DNA of 64,000 nucleotides from the NCBI GenBank assembly GCA_016584305.1, contig JACEEZ010003781.1:212501-276500 (forward strand), read 5' to 3'. The notes below the pieces were generated by a model that did not search any database, had not been told where the DNA came from, and saw only the letters and a list, made by a program, of their open reading frames with translations. Both the position numbers and the translations under genes were made by a program. The stretch is from Chionoecetes opilio (lineage: Eukaryota > Arthropoda > Malacostraca > Decapoda > Majidae). Shown here piece by piece: positions 40,123 to 54,073 of this stretch; positions within the stretch are counted from its first letter, which is position 1; each line of letters opens with the position of its first letter.

Positions 40123-40290
40123 TGTGCGATCAAAAAGTTTCTTGACTACACCTGTAAAATGCTGACAAAGTACCTGATTTAAATTTAGCCGCCATCCCCT
40201 TGGAAGTCGTCACCTTCTGCAGCAATACACGGCTCCCATCGCTTGTGCCACAATTTGAATGCTCCCTGGAAGTCCTGTTCTTTAACCCTC
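40123..40290 (-). pseudogene. mariner transposase C-terminal relic with 3' TIR
   Basis: On the minus strand KEQDFQGAFKLWHKRWEPCI then AAEGDDFQGDGG and a stop. This is the mariner transposase C-terminus (pattern FQxxxxxWxxRWxxCIxxxGxYFEGD). About 50 bp further the sequence reaches AAGAAACTTTTTGATCGCAC, which resembles a mariner terminal repeat. Only the last ~35 codons remain. The catalytic DD34D region is absent, so it is dead. Confidence 0.65.
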
Positions 40291-40750
40291 TCATTGCTAC
40301 GTGCTCACAGCAATACTGCGCGGGACCTCTGCCCGGTGCTAAATGCTCACAGCGAGACTCAGTCAGATTTAAATCTCTTGCTCATAGACATGTTCCAACC
40401 ATATTCCACAGTATATATTTTCATTGGTCTAGTCATAAAGAGGTGGTCATTGCCCCTATACCACCCACCCTGTCATCCCTCCCCTCCCCCATTCCCCCAC
40501 ACCCCCTCATATCCCCAAGATATCCCCGCGATGGAAAGTTTTGCATCGCATTTACTCAGTCAGAATATGAAATATAGCAATAACAACAAGCCAGTCTTAT
40601 AGTTTTGGCCATTCTATATCTCATGACGTACGTGAATTTTTGCTACAATGCAAAAATTGAGCAAGCGAACATGGTCACAAAATCATAAGCAGCACACGTC
40701 CCAGTGCTCAGCCTTTCTGCCTTGTGGCACACTGAACCACAACCCTAACT
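40291..40750. other. Intronic DNA, no gene seen
   Basis: C-rich stretch near 40470-40520. No recognisable domain or terminus. Confidence 0.5.
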
Positions 40751-40835
40751 GCTCACTCCTTCTGCATGCACATCACCATCTACCCCTCAAAACAAATTGA
40801 GGGGTAGATGGTGATGTGCACGCAGAAGGAGTGAG

Positions 40836-40836
<1 letters not shown>
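40751..40836. repeat. Near-perfect 40-bp-arm hairpin
   Basis: Arms 40751-40790 and 40797-40836 pair with one mismatch around the loop AACAAA. It abuts (TA)n and the left end of TIR element A. Confidence 0.9.
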
Positions 40837-40875
<39 letters not shown>

Positions 40876-40879
40876 TATA

Positions 40880-42020
<1,141 letters not shown>

Positions 42021-42599
42021 TGATAAATTGAAATTTCACTTGATAAAGACATATTACCGTATTTTTCGGTGTCAAAGGTGATATATTTCCTAGAATATGC
42101 CCCTGACATTTACCATGTATCAACATGACACAAGATTCCATTTTTTGGAGGCTTACCTTAACCTCAGAAAAAGGTAATCTTTGCTAAGCAGTATTCCAAA
42201 CTAATAAATATGACTTCAGAATGAAGTTATCAATTATGATTAATTAAAGAGTAAATAAACGAAAGAATCATAAAGAATAAAAAAAGAAATGCAAACAGAT
42301 TATCACAAAATTTAATCCCTGTATCGCAGAGGACTGTACATGAGCCAACGGTATTTGTATATCAACAGTGTCGGTATTTTCATTCCTTAAACAACCCTCA
42401 TCTGAAGGGAACATTATCAACAGACAAAAGAACTAATACGTACTGTAACTAATGTGTAAAAAGAATTACAGATAAATACCAGGACTATCGTAATCAAACT
42501 CACCCACCATCTGGTTGTGTTGTGTCCAGTTGCTCTGTGCTCTTGCATGTTTCATTCAGAGTTGCCAGGTGGCTGATTTTTCGGCCAAATTTCACGAAT

Positions 42600-42884
42600 T
42601 TGAATTTTCACGAACAATCTCCGAGGTCCACAAAAGAAATTAGGAAATTAAAATTCTGGCGGTATGTAGTATCTATATCCTTAACCAAAACGACTGTATT
42701 ATCTGATTATGCCCTGGCTTGTCTAACAACCCCAATCAGCAACGCGGTTGTTGAAAGAATATTCTCCACGGTAACTAACGTAAAAGCGAAGTCAAGAAAT
42801 TGGCTTCATACTGATATTGTTGGATGCATTTATCTTGAACACACAAGTTTATTCCAAAAAAATCTCACATCTGTTAGCTAACTA
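42600..42884 (+). pseudogene. hAT transposase C-terminal relic
   Basis: Open on the + strand to a TAG at about 42879: FWRYVVSISL, then LSDYALACLTTPISNAVVER, IFSTVTNVKAKSRNWL and CIYL. The PxSNAxVERxFSxxxxxKxKxRNxL signature is the hAT C-terminal dimerisation helix set seen in ZBED/SCAND3-type transposases. The upstream BED finger and catalytic core are missing. No ends recognised nearby. Confidence 0.65.
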
Positions 42885-44136
42885 ACGTGTTAGTTATGGG
42901 GAACTCTGTGAGACATTAGTTTTAAATTAAAAATGAGTCCATCCATTAGTTGTTAATTTCATTGATGGGAGCATTGTCATCATTAATAGCATGTCTAAGA
43001 AATGACCTTTTCTCGTTGTCTCTTACTGTATTCTTTATATTTTCATAAACAATGTCAATTCATAACCCTATTTGAGGCCCTGTCGTGAGGATGATACAAA
43101 ACCCCCATCCATCTAAAAAAAAAATCAGCTAATGCCGTCCCACAGTCCCTCAAAGTGTTTACCATCATATGGGAGTAGTTGATGAGATGAAACACTAATG
43201 CCATGAAACACTGCATGTTTTCTTGTCCTAAGCAAAATTAAACTGGATTTAGACAAAATATCAGAGGGGGATGATACTCAAATGTCAACATTGTACAGAT
43301 GCGACTTTCACAAATAGTGCTTCTGTATCATACTCCGCCTGTCATCGCTCATCAAACATAAAAATTTTGATTGTGATTTATAACATTTCTACAAAATAGA
43401 GCTTGTGTATCATGCTTCCTACGGGGCCTCATTCCTGGTGTACTGTTTCAAATACAGTGTTTTTACAGAAGATATTTGGCTAATAAAGCAAATTGCTTTC
43501 AATTGTGCATTGAGTATCTGTTCCCATCATTCTCAGAATAAAGGTTTACTGTTGTACTGTAATGCATTCAACTGGCTTGTAGATTAACTTTATAAATAGA
43601 ATGGGGTGAAAAAGGAGAAAAGCAGATTCTGGCTCAAGCACCATAATTAATAGACAAATGAACAGTGAAAAATTAGGCAGGTTTCTCGTAATCATATGAA
43701 GTGAGTTTCATGCATCAGCTGTTCAAGTAAATACACCGGTACCATGTTCAACGCACAGCTACGCTGCTAGAAAATCATGCGTCAAGCAAATAATAAGTTA
43801 AACGAAACATATATTCCCATTGATTTTCCCATTGATGTCTTAAAATTGAAGAACAATTTTATTCATAACTTCTTCTTTTTTTCTTTTTTAACAAATTTTG
43901 GTACGATATTTTTTGGGGGTTAAACTGAATTTTTGTAAAGTGAGGTTGCGTTAATGAGGTAAAGGTGTACTGTAATATCATAAGGATGTACGTACTGTAT
44001 TATGTAACTCGCAATCACTTACAAATTGGTGCATAGTCAGAAATTTAGTGCAAAAAACTCACCCATCGAAAATTTCCCATGAAGAAGCCATGAGGGATGA
44101 ATATAGAATTGATGGATAAGATTTAGCTCTGATGGA
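42885..44136. other. Intronic DNA, no gene seen
   Basis: AT-rich. Nothing with splice-site or motif support. Confidence 0.5.
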
Positions 44137-45052
44137 GAAAATTCTTGACTTATGCATCTACTTGTAGCTGGTTTCAATTGATCAACGTGTGGTATACTCC
44201 CCTTAGTTTTCAAAAATCTTACTATTTTTATGAGTTATTCATCTCAAGAAGACAGAATAATGGCTAAGCTGACCTCATTTAACCTTATCAGCATCTAGTT
44301 CATTCTACTTCAGCTGCAAAACTCTGTGCTATCATCAGCATAGTAGAATCTGTTACAGCAATACTGCCAGCCTGGTGGCAAAAACCGGTGATTGCGAAAT
44401 TATTCCTGATTTTTTTAATGCAAACTCCCACCCATCCTCTATGATGCTAAGAACCCGTTAGCGAGTGGATGAATGGATAATTAGCAACTCTGAAAGGGGT
44501 GAGTAAGAAGATGGCGGACTTCACTCTTCCTGGTCCCATGCAGACTTTTTTTTCATGCGTTACCATGTCTGCTTATGCTACCCACGTGTATCACTTGTAT
44601 ATCAAAGGGTGTCTGGGGTGATTTGGTCAGTTAGTGCAACGTATACTCATGTAGAAATAATCTACGTAGTGCTGTGATATAAATTCTGTGTAATTATTTA
44701 ATGTGAACTATAGTTGTACCATGATGATTGTACACCCTTACCTGCCTAGTCTCAGTTGGCTTAAGTTGAATACAAAAACATTGGGCAATAAGGTTAGAAG
44801 GGAACATGGATTATTTCCTCAGTGTGCAGGCAAAGCCCTCCAGTCTGAGGCACCATTCTGGCAGCCCTCTGAACCACTTTGGGTCTTCAGTAAGTCCTTC
44901 TATTGTGATTTTCTTTCTTTTTCGGTGGTTTTGATGAGTTGATCTAGAAAATTCTTGACTTACACATCTACTTGTAGCTGGTTTCAATTGATCAACATGG
45001 TATACTCCCCTTAGTTTTCAAAAATCTTAGTATTTTTATGAGTTATTCAGCA
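44137..45052. repeat. ~108-bp direct repeats 810 bp apart
   Basis: GAAAATTCTTGACTTATGCA...ATTTTTATGAGTTATTCA at 44137-44245 recurs at 44947-45052 with about 95% identity. The spacer has no LTR-element coding sequence, so these may be two copies of one short repeat or a segmental duplication. Confidence 0.7.
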
Positions 45053-45429
45053 CAAAAATATTAATTTAAAATCTTTCAACGCTGGGGTCATATCTGGGGG
45101 CATATCTGGGGTCAATTTGTCAGATACCGTGGGGGCAAGCCTGTGTGGGGATTTGTTATGGGTTGGCACCCCGGCCTTGCAAAATACTTTCCACCAGCTG
45201 ATGTTATTGTAATTACACTGAATCACCCGGTGATTATTATTACATTCTCACTAAATGTTCTCCAGAGGGGCATCCGTTTGCAACCCAATAAAAAAAAAAT
45301 ACATATTGGTTTATGGCAATGATATTGATACCGGGATTTAGGGACATGAATTTTAGACGGCCAAAAAACCAATCTCTAATCTTTAGTTTTTTTCAGATTT
45401 TTGAAGTTTTGAAAAATATAGTGCATTTT

Positions 45430-46190
45430 TAAATACTGTTGCACGGTGCCCTCACACTCACAGACTCACCTGTCTTAATTCACCCCCAAAGGCACCCCAC
45501 GTAACCACTTGCCTCCCTCCTGACGAAGGGCTCGGTAGAATGACCTGAAACGAGTAATGGTGTGCAACACGTAATCAATCACAAGGTGGATAGAGGACAT
45601 TGACACAGACTGTTCTTTCTCTACATTTAATGACGGAGGTCACACAATACACAGTTCTCCTGATGGCGTAGCAGAAGGAACAAATTACTCACATAGTTAC
45701 ATGGTCCAAGAATGCTTCCCTAACAATACACGAAGTTTCACTTGACACTGGGAAGCAACACAAACGCACGAGGCTTAACGCAACGAGGCCCTGACGTAAG
45801 GCGACGTTTCTACTGACGAAGGCGGGGCGGCAGACACACCCAGGGGCGGCGCGGTGGTCGCCCGCCGCCGCTGCGCTCCAGACATCCTCACTCCTCTCTC
45901 TCTCGCCCTGCTCTCCTAGTGGCCTCACGGCCAACCCGCTCCCAGTGTCCCCTTGTCTCCCGCCCTGCTCTCCAGCCTATCCCGCGGCTGCATGGTCGTG
46001 CGCGCCCCAATAAGAATCATCACCGCAAATGACGTCACCCTCTCTTTGTGTGTACAGCAAGCGCCCTCACGGCGTGCCGCCCGCCCACACATACCAACAT
46101 ACAGACACTCTCTCCCACACGCCACACCCATACACTACACAACCCCTACATGCCTTCCCCCCCACCCACAGGCTACAGCGTAACAATACT
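45430..46190. promoter_or_regulatory. CpG-rich island with a palindromic CRE; promoter or LTR candidate
   Basis: A GC- and CpG-rich block in an AT-rich intron, with GCGGCGCGGTGG at 45845 and a full cAMP-response element TGACGTCA at about 46029. No start site, exon or matching second LTR was identified. A short minus-strand frame (45934-45689) has no recognisable domain. It could be an intronic promoter or part of a retroelement. Confidence 0.3.
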
Positions 46191-46258
46191 ATATCCTTTG
46201 ATGAGAACATTTTTACATACCTACATGAAATGAATATGATACAGCAACCTTGTTTATA

Positions 46259-46362
46259 CAGGAGAATCTCGTTTATCCGGCACCCTCGGGGGGGGAGCGC
46301 ATGCCGGATAACTCATTTTGCCGTTGTTTTGAGAGTTACTCTTATGGAATCGCCCAAAATCC

Positions 46363-46435
<73 letters not shown>

Positions 46436-47055
46436 CTTTTTTTTTTTTTTACATCAAAGGAACTGGCCAAGGGCACAACAAAAATGGGTGACACAAAGCC
46501 CGCTTAGTTGCCAGTCCCTATAAAGAGGACAGTAAGAGAATAAAATAAAAAAGAGGGGTGAGCCAATTTTGTTCGGGAGGTGTCTTGTTACTCTTCTCTT
46601 GAAAAGATGTAAGTCATAGGAAAGTGGACAAATAGAAACAGGAAGAGAGTTCCAGAGTTTACCAGTGAAAGGGATGAAAGGGTTGCCAACCCTGCGTACC
46701 CCGCCAAATTTGAACTAAATTTCTGCCGATTTTCTCAGTTTTTGAAATAATTATACCTAATTAATGCTTGGGTTATCCTGCTGAGTGGCCCTTTCTACCC
46801 CCCACTCCTCGTCAGGATGGACAAGCTAGTCCTCGTGTCGCACGCCAGCAGCACGAACACACTCCTCTCTTTTTTCACAGGATCTCTCTGACGAGCTCAA
46901 GCTAGCCCGTGGTCCTCCCTGCTGGAGGCCCGGAGAAGAAAAAAAAAAAAATTAAATAAAAAATAAAAAATAAAAAAATAAAATGCCTGGGTCGATTAGT
47001 GCCGTTGTTTTGAGGCTGCCGTTGTTTTAAATGCCAGTTAAATGAGGTTCTCCTG
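46259..47055. mobile_element. TIR element D (pogo-like)
   Basis: TA-flanked inverted ends CAGGAGAATCTCGTTTATCC and AAATGAGGTTCTCCTG. Contains an ~80-bp T-run (46366-46450), the shared GGCCAAGGGCACAACAAAAA segment also found in elements A and B, and a unique interior. Non-coding. Confidence 0.75.
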
Positions 47056-47400
47056 TACCATCAGTGAAATAAAATGATATCATAGAGAAAATCAATGGTT
47101 TTGCAAAATAAGAATGTTCAGATTTCCAATCTTGTTATTACTTCTAAAAACTACCAAAACAATTCTGACAAAAATTTAACCTTTCAAATATGAATAAAAT
47201 GCTCTATTTTGTCAGTCAGACAAGTCTTTGTATATTATGTGTAGGTTTTAATTGAAATCTGTATGAAAAATTGATGGAGGCGATAGCATTCAAATGTAAA
47301 AACTTCAGTTTTGAGATACGAGCTGTTTAATGCTTCAGTAAATTAAAACTCAACCAAAAGTAGGTGATATCATGGCATATAGCTCCTTATTTTATAGTCT

Positions 47401-47482
<82 letters not shown>
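47056..47482. other. Spacer with (TA)n
   Basis: AT-rich DNA, then (TA)n 47404-47482 into which element B has inserted. Confidence 0.9.
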
Positions 47483-47486
<4 letters not shown>

Positions 47487-47563
47487 AACCTCGTTTTCCT
47501 GGACTAATAGGGGGGAGCACTGGTCCGGGAACCGCAAAAGTCCGGGAATCGCAACAGTCCGAT

Positions 47564-47603
<40 letters not shown>

Positions 47604-48708
47604 TTACATCACAGAGAACTGGCCAAGGGCACAACAAAAATGGGTAACACAAAACCCGCTTAGTTGCCAGTCCCTATAAAGAAGACAGTAAGAGAATAAA
47701 ATAAAAAAGAGGGGTGAGCCAATTTAGTTCATTACCCACCCCCGGACGTTTATCCTACTCTAGTATTTACTGTCCGGCAACCGCCAATATCAACTACTCT
47801 GCCGCGGACTTTTACGTCCGCTGAGCATGCTGCCACCTGGCGGGAGGCAGCAGAAAGTGTTCAATAGTCTCAAGAGACGTTCCTGCACCAGGGGCAGTGG
47901 GGGTCAGGGGACTAACAGAGGCTGTGCAGGTGAACCGTGAGTGTCGTGTGCCCAAATGTAAACAATACGACCGCTGAACATGCTACCACCTGGCGGGAGG
48001 CAGCAGAAAGTATTCAATAGTCTCAAAGAGACGTTCCTGCACCAGGGGCAGTGGGGGTCAGGGGACTAACGGAGGCTGTGCAGGTGAACCGTGAGTGTCG
48101 TGTGCCCAAATGTAAACAATACGACCGCTGAGCATGCTGCCACCTGGCGGGAGGCAGCAGAAAGTGTACAATAGTCTCAAGAGACGTTCCTGCACCAGGG
48201 GCAGTGGGGGTCAGGGGACTAACGGAGGCGGTGCAGGTGAACCGTGAGTGTCGTGTGCCCAAATGTAAACAATACGACCGCTGAGCATGCTGCCACCTGG
48301 CGGGAGGCAGCAGAAAGTGTTCAATAGTCTCAAGAGACGTTCCTGCACCAGGGGCAGTGGGGGTCAGGGGACTAACGGAGGCGGTGCAGGTGAACCGTGA
48401 GTGTCGTGTGTCCAAATGTAAACAATACGACCGCTGAGCATGCTGCCACCTGGCGGGAGGCAGCAGAAAGTGTTCAATAGTCTCAGAGATGTTCCTGCAC
48501 CAGGGGCAGTGGGAGTCAGGGGACTGACGGAGGCTGTGCAGGTGAACCGTGAGTGTCGTGTGCCCATATGTAAAAAATACGACCGCTGAGCATGCTGCCA
48601 CCTGGCGGGGGGCGCGGACACTGACCAGGGATGACAGGAGACGCTCGGACCGCCGGACAACTTTGTCAATTTACGAACAGGACCAGGCATTTCAACGTAA
48701 AAAAAAAG

Positions 48709-48742
<34 letters not shown>

Positions 48743-48811
48743 GGGACTCTGACATATCCACGGACCTCGGATTTTGTCCAGCAAATCTGATATCCGGGAA
48801 ATCGAGGTTTG
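47483..48811 (-). mobile_element. TIR element B with captured LINE fragment (5 tandem units)
   Basis: Same ends as element A (CACAAACCTCGTTTTCC and GGAAATCGAGGTTTG), bounded by TA inside (TA)n. Same T-run and shared tail-like segment, then five 153-bp units (see next entry), an A-run, and a terminal GTCCGGGACTCTGACATATC block shared with A and C. Orientation as A, opposite to C. Confidence 0.78.
47821..48601 (-). repeat. 153-bp tandem array derived from a LINE C-terminus, frame kept open
   Basis: Unit starts (CTGAGCATGC or variant) at 47821, 47974, 48128, 48281, 48434 and 48586, so the period is 152-154 bp, or 51 codons. On the minus strand the frame is open over 48601-48023. Each unit reads RWQHAQRSYCLHLGTRHSRF and following residues, ending ETIEHFLLPPA. 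The same residues occur once in the LINE-like ORF of element C, identifying the source. The unit count differs between elements A (two) and B (five), so the array is expanding or contracting. Confidence 0.85.
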
Positions 48812-49686
<875 letters not shown>

Positions 49687-50921
49687 TATATATATATATA
49701 TATATATATACACAGTACAGGGAGGTCCCGAAGATACGAGCAGTTAGGTTCCACCTGGCATACATGTAAAGCAAAATCTCGTATAACAAAACACATAACT
49801 AATGGTAAAATATAGGTTTGGTTCCAGGACCCCATCAATTAAAAGAAAAAAGAAAGAAAAAAAAGACATGTTTTTCAAGCTAAAATAAACTATAGCAAAC
49901 ACAACAAACTCTCAAACTCTCAAATATAGGGCTCTATATACCACACCACCGCACCACCACACCACCACACAAAACACAGTGAATTAAGAGTGTGACAGCA
50001 CAGTAGGACAGAGCAGAAATAAGTCACAATAAGCACATTAAGTAAACCAGCAAATCACTAAAATCGACTCACAAGGCACAATACATACAAGCAACAAAGA
50101 CGTTGTATGTACTCGTGGGGACGCCGCGTGATACACTAGACTCGAGAGGGTACGGTAGGTAAAGGACAAGGGAGGGGTGCGCAGACCTCTTCCACTGCCC
50201 ACAAACTCATCTCTGTGCATCTGAATCATTGTACAGTGTCCAGGGTTGTGAATTTTTGTAGGCCACATTGTCATACCGAGCCACCAGAATTATCATATTT
50301 TTTCCTCTATTAGGAATTACCTCTATTACATATTTCCTCTATCTACCCTGATACCCTATTGTATGAACCCTCATACACCTATTTTAGCCAAAATCAGGTG
50401 TCATATAGGCTTGTAAAATGTTACCACGAATGTGTGGGCAAGAAAGATACAGGCGCAAAGGAAGAAATTTGGCACAGAAAGTTATATTTCGTCTCTTAAC
50501 TCATTGTCCAAACGAGCGAAGCGAGCTTTTAGCATTTATGCTAAAATTCGTAATATATTGTGCATGGCGACATTAGTGCAGTGGCGAAAGTAGTGCATTA
50601 GTGCAGTGGAAATAAAATGTGTTCGTAGCCTTCACAACAACAGTGTCTTATAGCGTCGCCGAGAGGCAGGCCGCTTGTGTTAGGCCTCATATAACCGCTA
50701 TAACTCATGTTTCTAATGCCGTTATAGGTGTTATTTAGGGTTAGCGTGGTGTTATATACGTGGTAGGGTGTGTGTGAGGTGTTAAATATGCCATTTCAGC
50801 CGTGGGTACAGAGAGGAGGAAGAATAACAATTATGAAATACCACCACCACCACCACCACCACCACACCACCACCACCATCAGATTGATTATTTATCGTAC
50901 AACCTTAGGTAAAATCATATA

Positions 50922-51029
50922 CACTACCCTCCCGAGTTTCGCGCCTGCTTTCTTCCGGAGGCATAGCGCGAAACTCGCGGATCGCGAAACTCGGGTATTA
51001 TAAACCCTGTAAAAATGCTTATTTAGTCT

Positions 51030-51082
<53 letters not shown>

Positions 51083-52171
51083 TGTGTGCCTACAGCGCTG
51101 TTATGCAGTGACCTCCAGGGGTGGGATGGTAGGCCCTGGAGGTTAACTTGAGGGCTGTGTACCTACCGTATTTTACAGCTTATAAGACTCACTTTTTCCC
51201 CCAAAAAATATCCTGAAAATGCCCCAAGCCCCTGTCCACCCAGCAGTGAATGGGTACTGGGTGTTAGCCTAGGGTTTGTGACCCGCCTCCCGGGGTGGTG
51301 GCTTCGGCCAACACTACGTAGAGAAGAGGAGGGAGGAGAGGAGCTTGAGATTGAGCTTGAGTTGGGAGTCACCCAGCGGATGCTGTTTTTGGTCTGAGTG
51401 AGTGAGCTTGACACATATCTTGTCAGCTGATGGTTGTGTGACAGTGTTATACGACAATAACACTGTCACAATGCCTTCCTCTCTTCTCTCGTCTCCTCCA
51501 GTACCTCCAGAAACCACAGTACCACACACGTCATGGTTAATCACTTATAAAGGAGTATTTTGTGGTAAATAGTAAGGTAAGGTGCTACTTATTTCGAGGG
51601 GTTACCTATCTTATGCGACACCGGCTGCTCCTGTAGAGAAAAACACAAACAAATGGAAAAAAACAAAGCAAAACTACATACAGCTATACTAAGCCTATTA
51701 TAATACTATACTAAGCAGGAAGGAAGGAAGACGTGTCCCGTACGTCTCTTATGGGAGGCGGTAGCAGAGTGGGTAGCGTCAAGATATATGTCAAGCTCGA
51801 GCACAAGCTTGACAGACGACCTACAAAGTGATACTAAGCAGAAAAGGTCACAAGAAGAAGAAGAAGTCTCCGAGTGGTGTTCTCGGTGATCCGAGTTCGA
51901 TCCTTGATGAGGGCTGTAAAATCCACTTAAAATCTTTCTCAGCACTGTTGAGTGGCCTAAGAACACCCACACGCTGCCCATTAGCTATACCTTCGATTGC
52001 GAGTGCATCGGAGGATACAGGGGGCGGCATGAGCCTCTAATCACAGGCGTCACTATAGAAATTCTGTCTGCGCTACCACGGGCGAGGGCCAACCATCACA
52101 ACCCTCAAGTTAATATCCAGGGCCTACCATCCCACTCCTGGAGGTCACTGCCTAACGGCGCTGTAGGCACA

Positions 52172-52216
<45 letters not shown>

Positions 52217-52304
52217 GCGAAAGTCGGGATGGTAAGAATTTAGGACTCAGCGCGAAACTCGAGGATCGCGAAACTCGCATAGCGTGAAACTCGGGAGGGT
52301 AGTA
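50922..52304. mobile_element. TIR element G nested in F
   Basis: Inverted ends CACTACCCTCCCGAGTTTCG and CGTGAAACTCGGGAGGGTAG, flanked by TA. The uninterrupted copy at 27159-28713 shows the empty site (ATCATATACAGTAGTCAG), confirming insertion. Further AAACTCG motifs repeat near each end. The interior holds two outward-facing SINE tails (51034-51165 and 52075-52215) and a SINE. Confidence 0.75.
51747..52200 (+). mobile_element. tRNA-derived SINE in element G, with internal insertion
   Basis: Head GGGAGGCGGTAGCAGAGTGG at about 51751, interrupted after GTAGCGTC by about 90 bases. It resumes at TCTCCGAGTGG, with B box GAGTTCGATCC near 51893. The body matches 59142-59472 and the tail ends in CTGTAGGC(AC)n and an A-run. 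Confidence 0.7.
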
Positions 52305-52513
52305 TAGTCAGTAAATGACTTTATAATTTTAGTAAATAACTTGTAATTTACGTTAGTAAATAACTTGGTAATTTTACTCACCCCAGTTTGAATGTCGTAG
52401 CATTGGATTTTCGATCTCGTATATTGAAAATAGACCCTAATTTACACATCTCGTATCATCGGATTCTCGTGTATCGAATGCTCGTATAACGGGACCTCCC
52501 TGTATATTATATA

Positions 52514-53974
52514 CTATAGTCTATTCACTTAAGCTGGATTCTTGGGAGCTGCTCGCTGCCTAGACGAGTTTGTAAGGACGTCGCTGATTGGCTGATAGAC
52601 TCGGGCTGGGTGGCGATGGTGGTGGTACTTGCCTCGCCGCTACCCAAAACCCTTGCCTTGCCTTAGAAAAATATTCATATTTCTTGGCTTTACTCATCTC
52701 TTACACAAGATAGGCCTATTTTGTTTGCATCAGTGAATCAGGCAGTGATTTTTCAACAACAACACGCCATTCATAACTCAATAGGGTAAAAAATAAAGTC
52801 ATGACTGACTATCACAAGAGTAGGCGGACTTTTAGGTTTTCAGTGCATTGAAATGTTGTACTCCTACCCGATATTACCAAACTACCAGATGATATTTATG
52901 AAAGCTGAGCCTACCATCGTGTTCATAATACATTGTTGCATATCATGAGCATAAAAAAATTACACTAAGACTACACTAATATTAAGATAATTGAAAGAAA
53001 GTAAAAGAGTGCATAAACATTTTTTCTTGCCTATTTTGCTTCAACTCGCTGTATCTCCATAAGTTTTGGTCGCATTCAATTTTCAAGAACTGTTTCAAAA
53101 TCCTTATACTTTTCCGCTTCCTGTGGTATGTAGCACGTACCAATAAGGAAAAGAGTAGGTGGTCAAAATGGCTAAGAAAGTTAAACTACTACTGCAAACT
53201 GGCACAGTGACGGGTGAGCATTGCTCCTATACAGGAGAGACTTTTTCTCGGGAGAGCTATCAGAGGCTCCACCCGTCACGGCACCAGTTTGAAACAGTTT
53301 AACTTTCTTAGCCATTTTGACCACCTACTCTTTTCCTTATTGGTACGTGCTACATACCACAGGTAGCGGAAAAGTATAAGGATTTTGAAACAGTTCTTGA
53401 AAATTGAATGCGACCAAAACTTATGGAGATACAGCGAGTTGAAGCAAAATAGGCAAGAAAAAATGTTTATGCACTCTTTTACTTTCCTTCAATTATCTTA
53501 ATATTAGTGTAGTCTTAGTGTAATTTTTTTATGCTCATGATATGCAACAATGTATTATGAACACGATGGTAGGCTCAGCTTTCATAAATATCATCTGATA
53601 GCTTGGTAATATCGGGTAGGAGTACAACATTTCAATGCACTGAAAACCTAAAAATCCGCCTACTCTTGTGATAGTCAGTCATGACTTTATTTTTTACCCT
53701 ATTGAGCTATGAATGGCATGTTGTTGTTGAACAATCACTGCCTGATTCACTGATGCAAACAAAATAGGCCTATCTTGTGTAAGAGGTGAGTAAAGCCAAG
53801 AAATATGAATATTTTTCTGAGGCAACGCAAGGGTTTTGGGTTGAGGCGAGGCAAGTACCACCACCATCACCACCCAGCCCGAGTCTATCAGCCAATCAGC
53901 GACATCCTTACAAACTCGGCTAGGCATCGAGCAGCTCCCAGCCCAGGAATCCAGCTTAAGTGAATAGACTATAG
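52514..53974. repeat. Giant near-perfect palindrome (~703-bp arms, ~53-bp loop)
   Basis: Left arm 52514-53216 starts CTATAGTCTATTCACTTAAG. Right arm 53270-53974 ends CTTAAGTGAATAGACTATAG. Arms match along the whole length with few substitutions (for example AACAACACGCCAT versus ATGGCATGTTGTT). The loop (53217-53269) itself contains CTCC/GGAG pairing. No coding sequence recognised. It abuts element F on the left and the hAT-like element on the right. Confidence 0.9.
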
Positions 53975-54073
53975 TGATGGACTGAATATTCGCTTTCGCA
54001 TTCGCAATTGCGAATATTCGCCATGTTTTTCAATACTTGTCCCTGCATTCGCATCCGCACTCCCACTCATAGT

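Larger units (their letters stand above)
49716..52504 (+). mobile_element. pogo/Tigger-like TIR element E family, copy 3 (F), disrupted
   Basis: TA-flanked, ends CAGGGAGGTCCCGAAGATAC and TATAACGGGACCTCCCTG as in the copies at 26388 and 27159. It is interrupted at 50922-52304 by element G. Without G its length is about 1.4 kb, close to the 1.55 kb of the 27159 copy. Includes (CAC)n at 50841-50878. Confidence 0.78.

Noticed and set aside
45689..45934. 81-codon minus-strand frame in the CpG-rich block
   Set aside because: No domain, and open frames are expected by chance in GC-rich DNA. Kept only as a regulatory-region candidate.
47821..48601. Regularly spaced repeats, possible CRISPR-like array
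   Set aside because: Units are contiguous 153-bp tandem copies without unique spacers, in a eukaryotic transposon, and derive from a LINE ORF.
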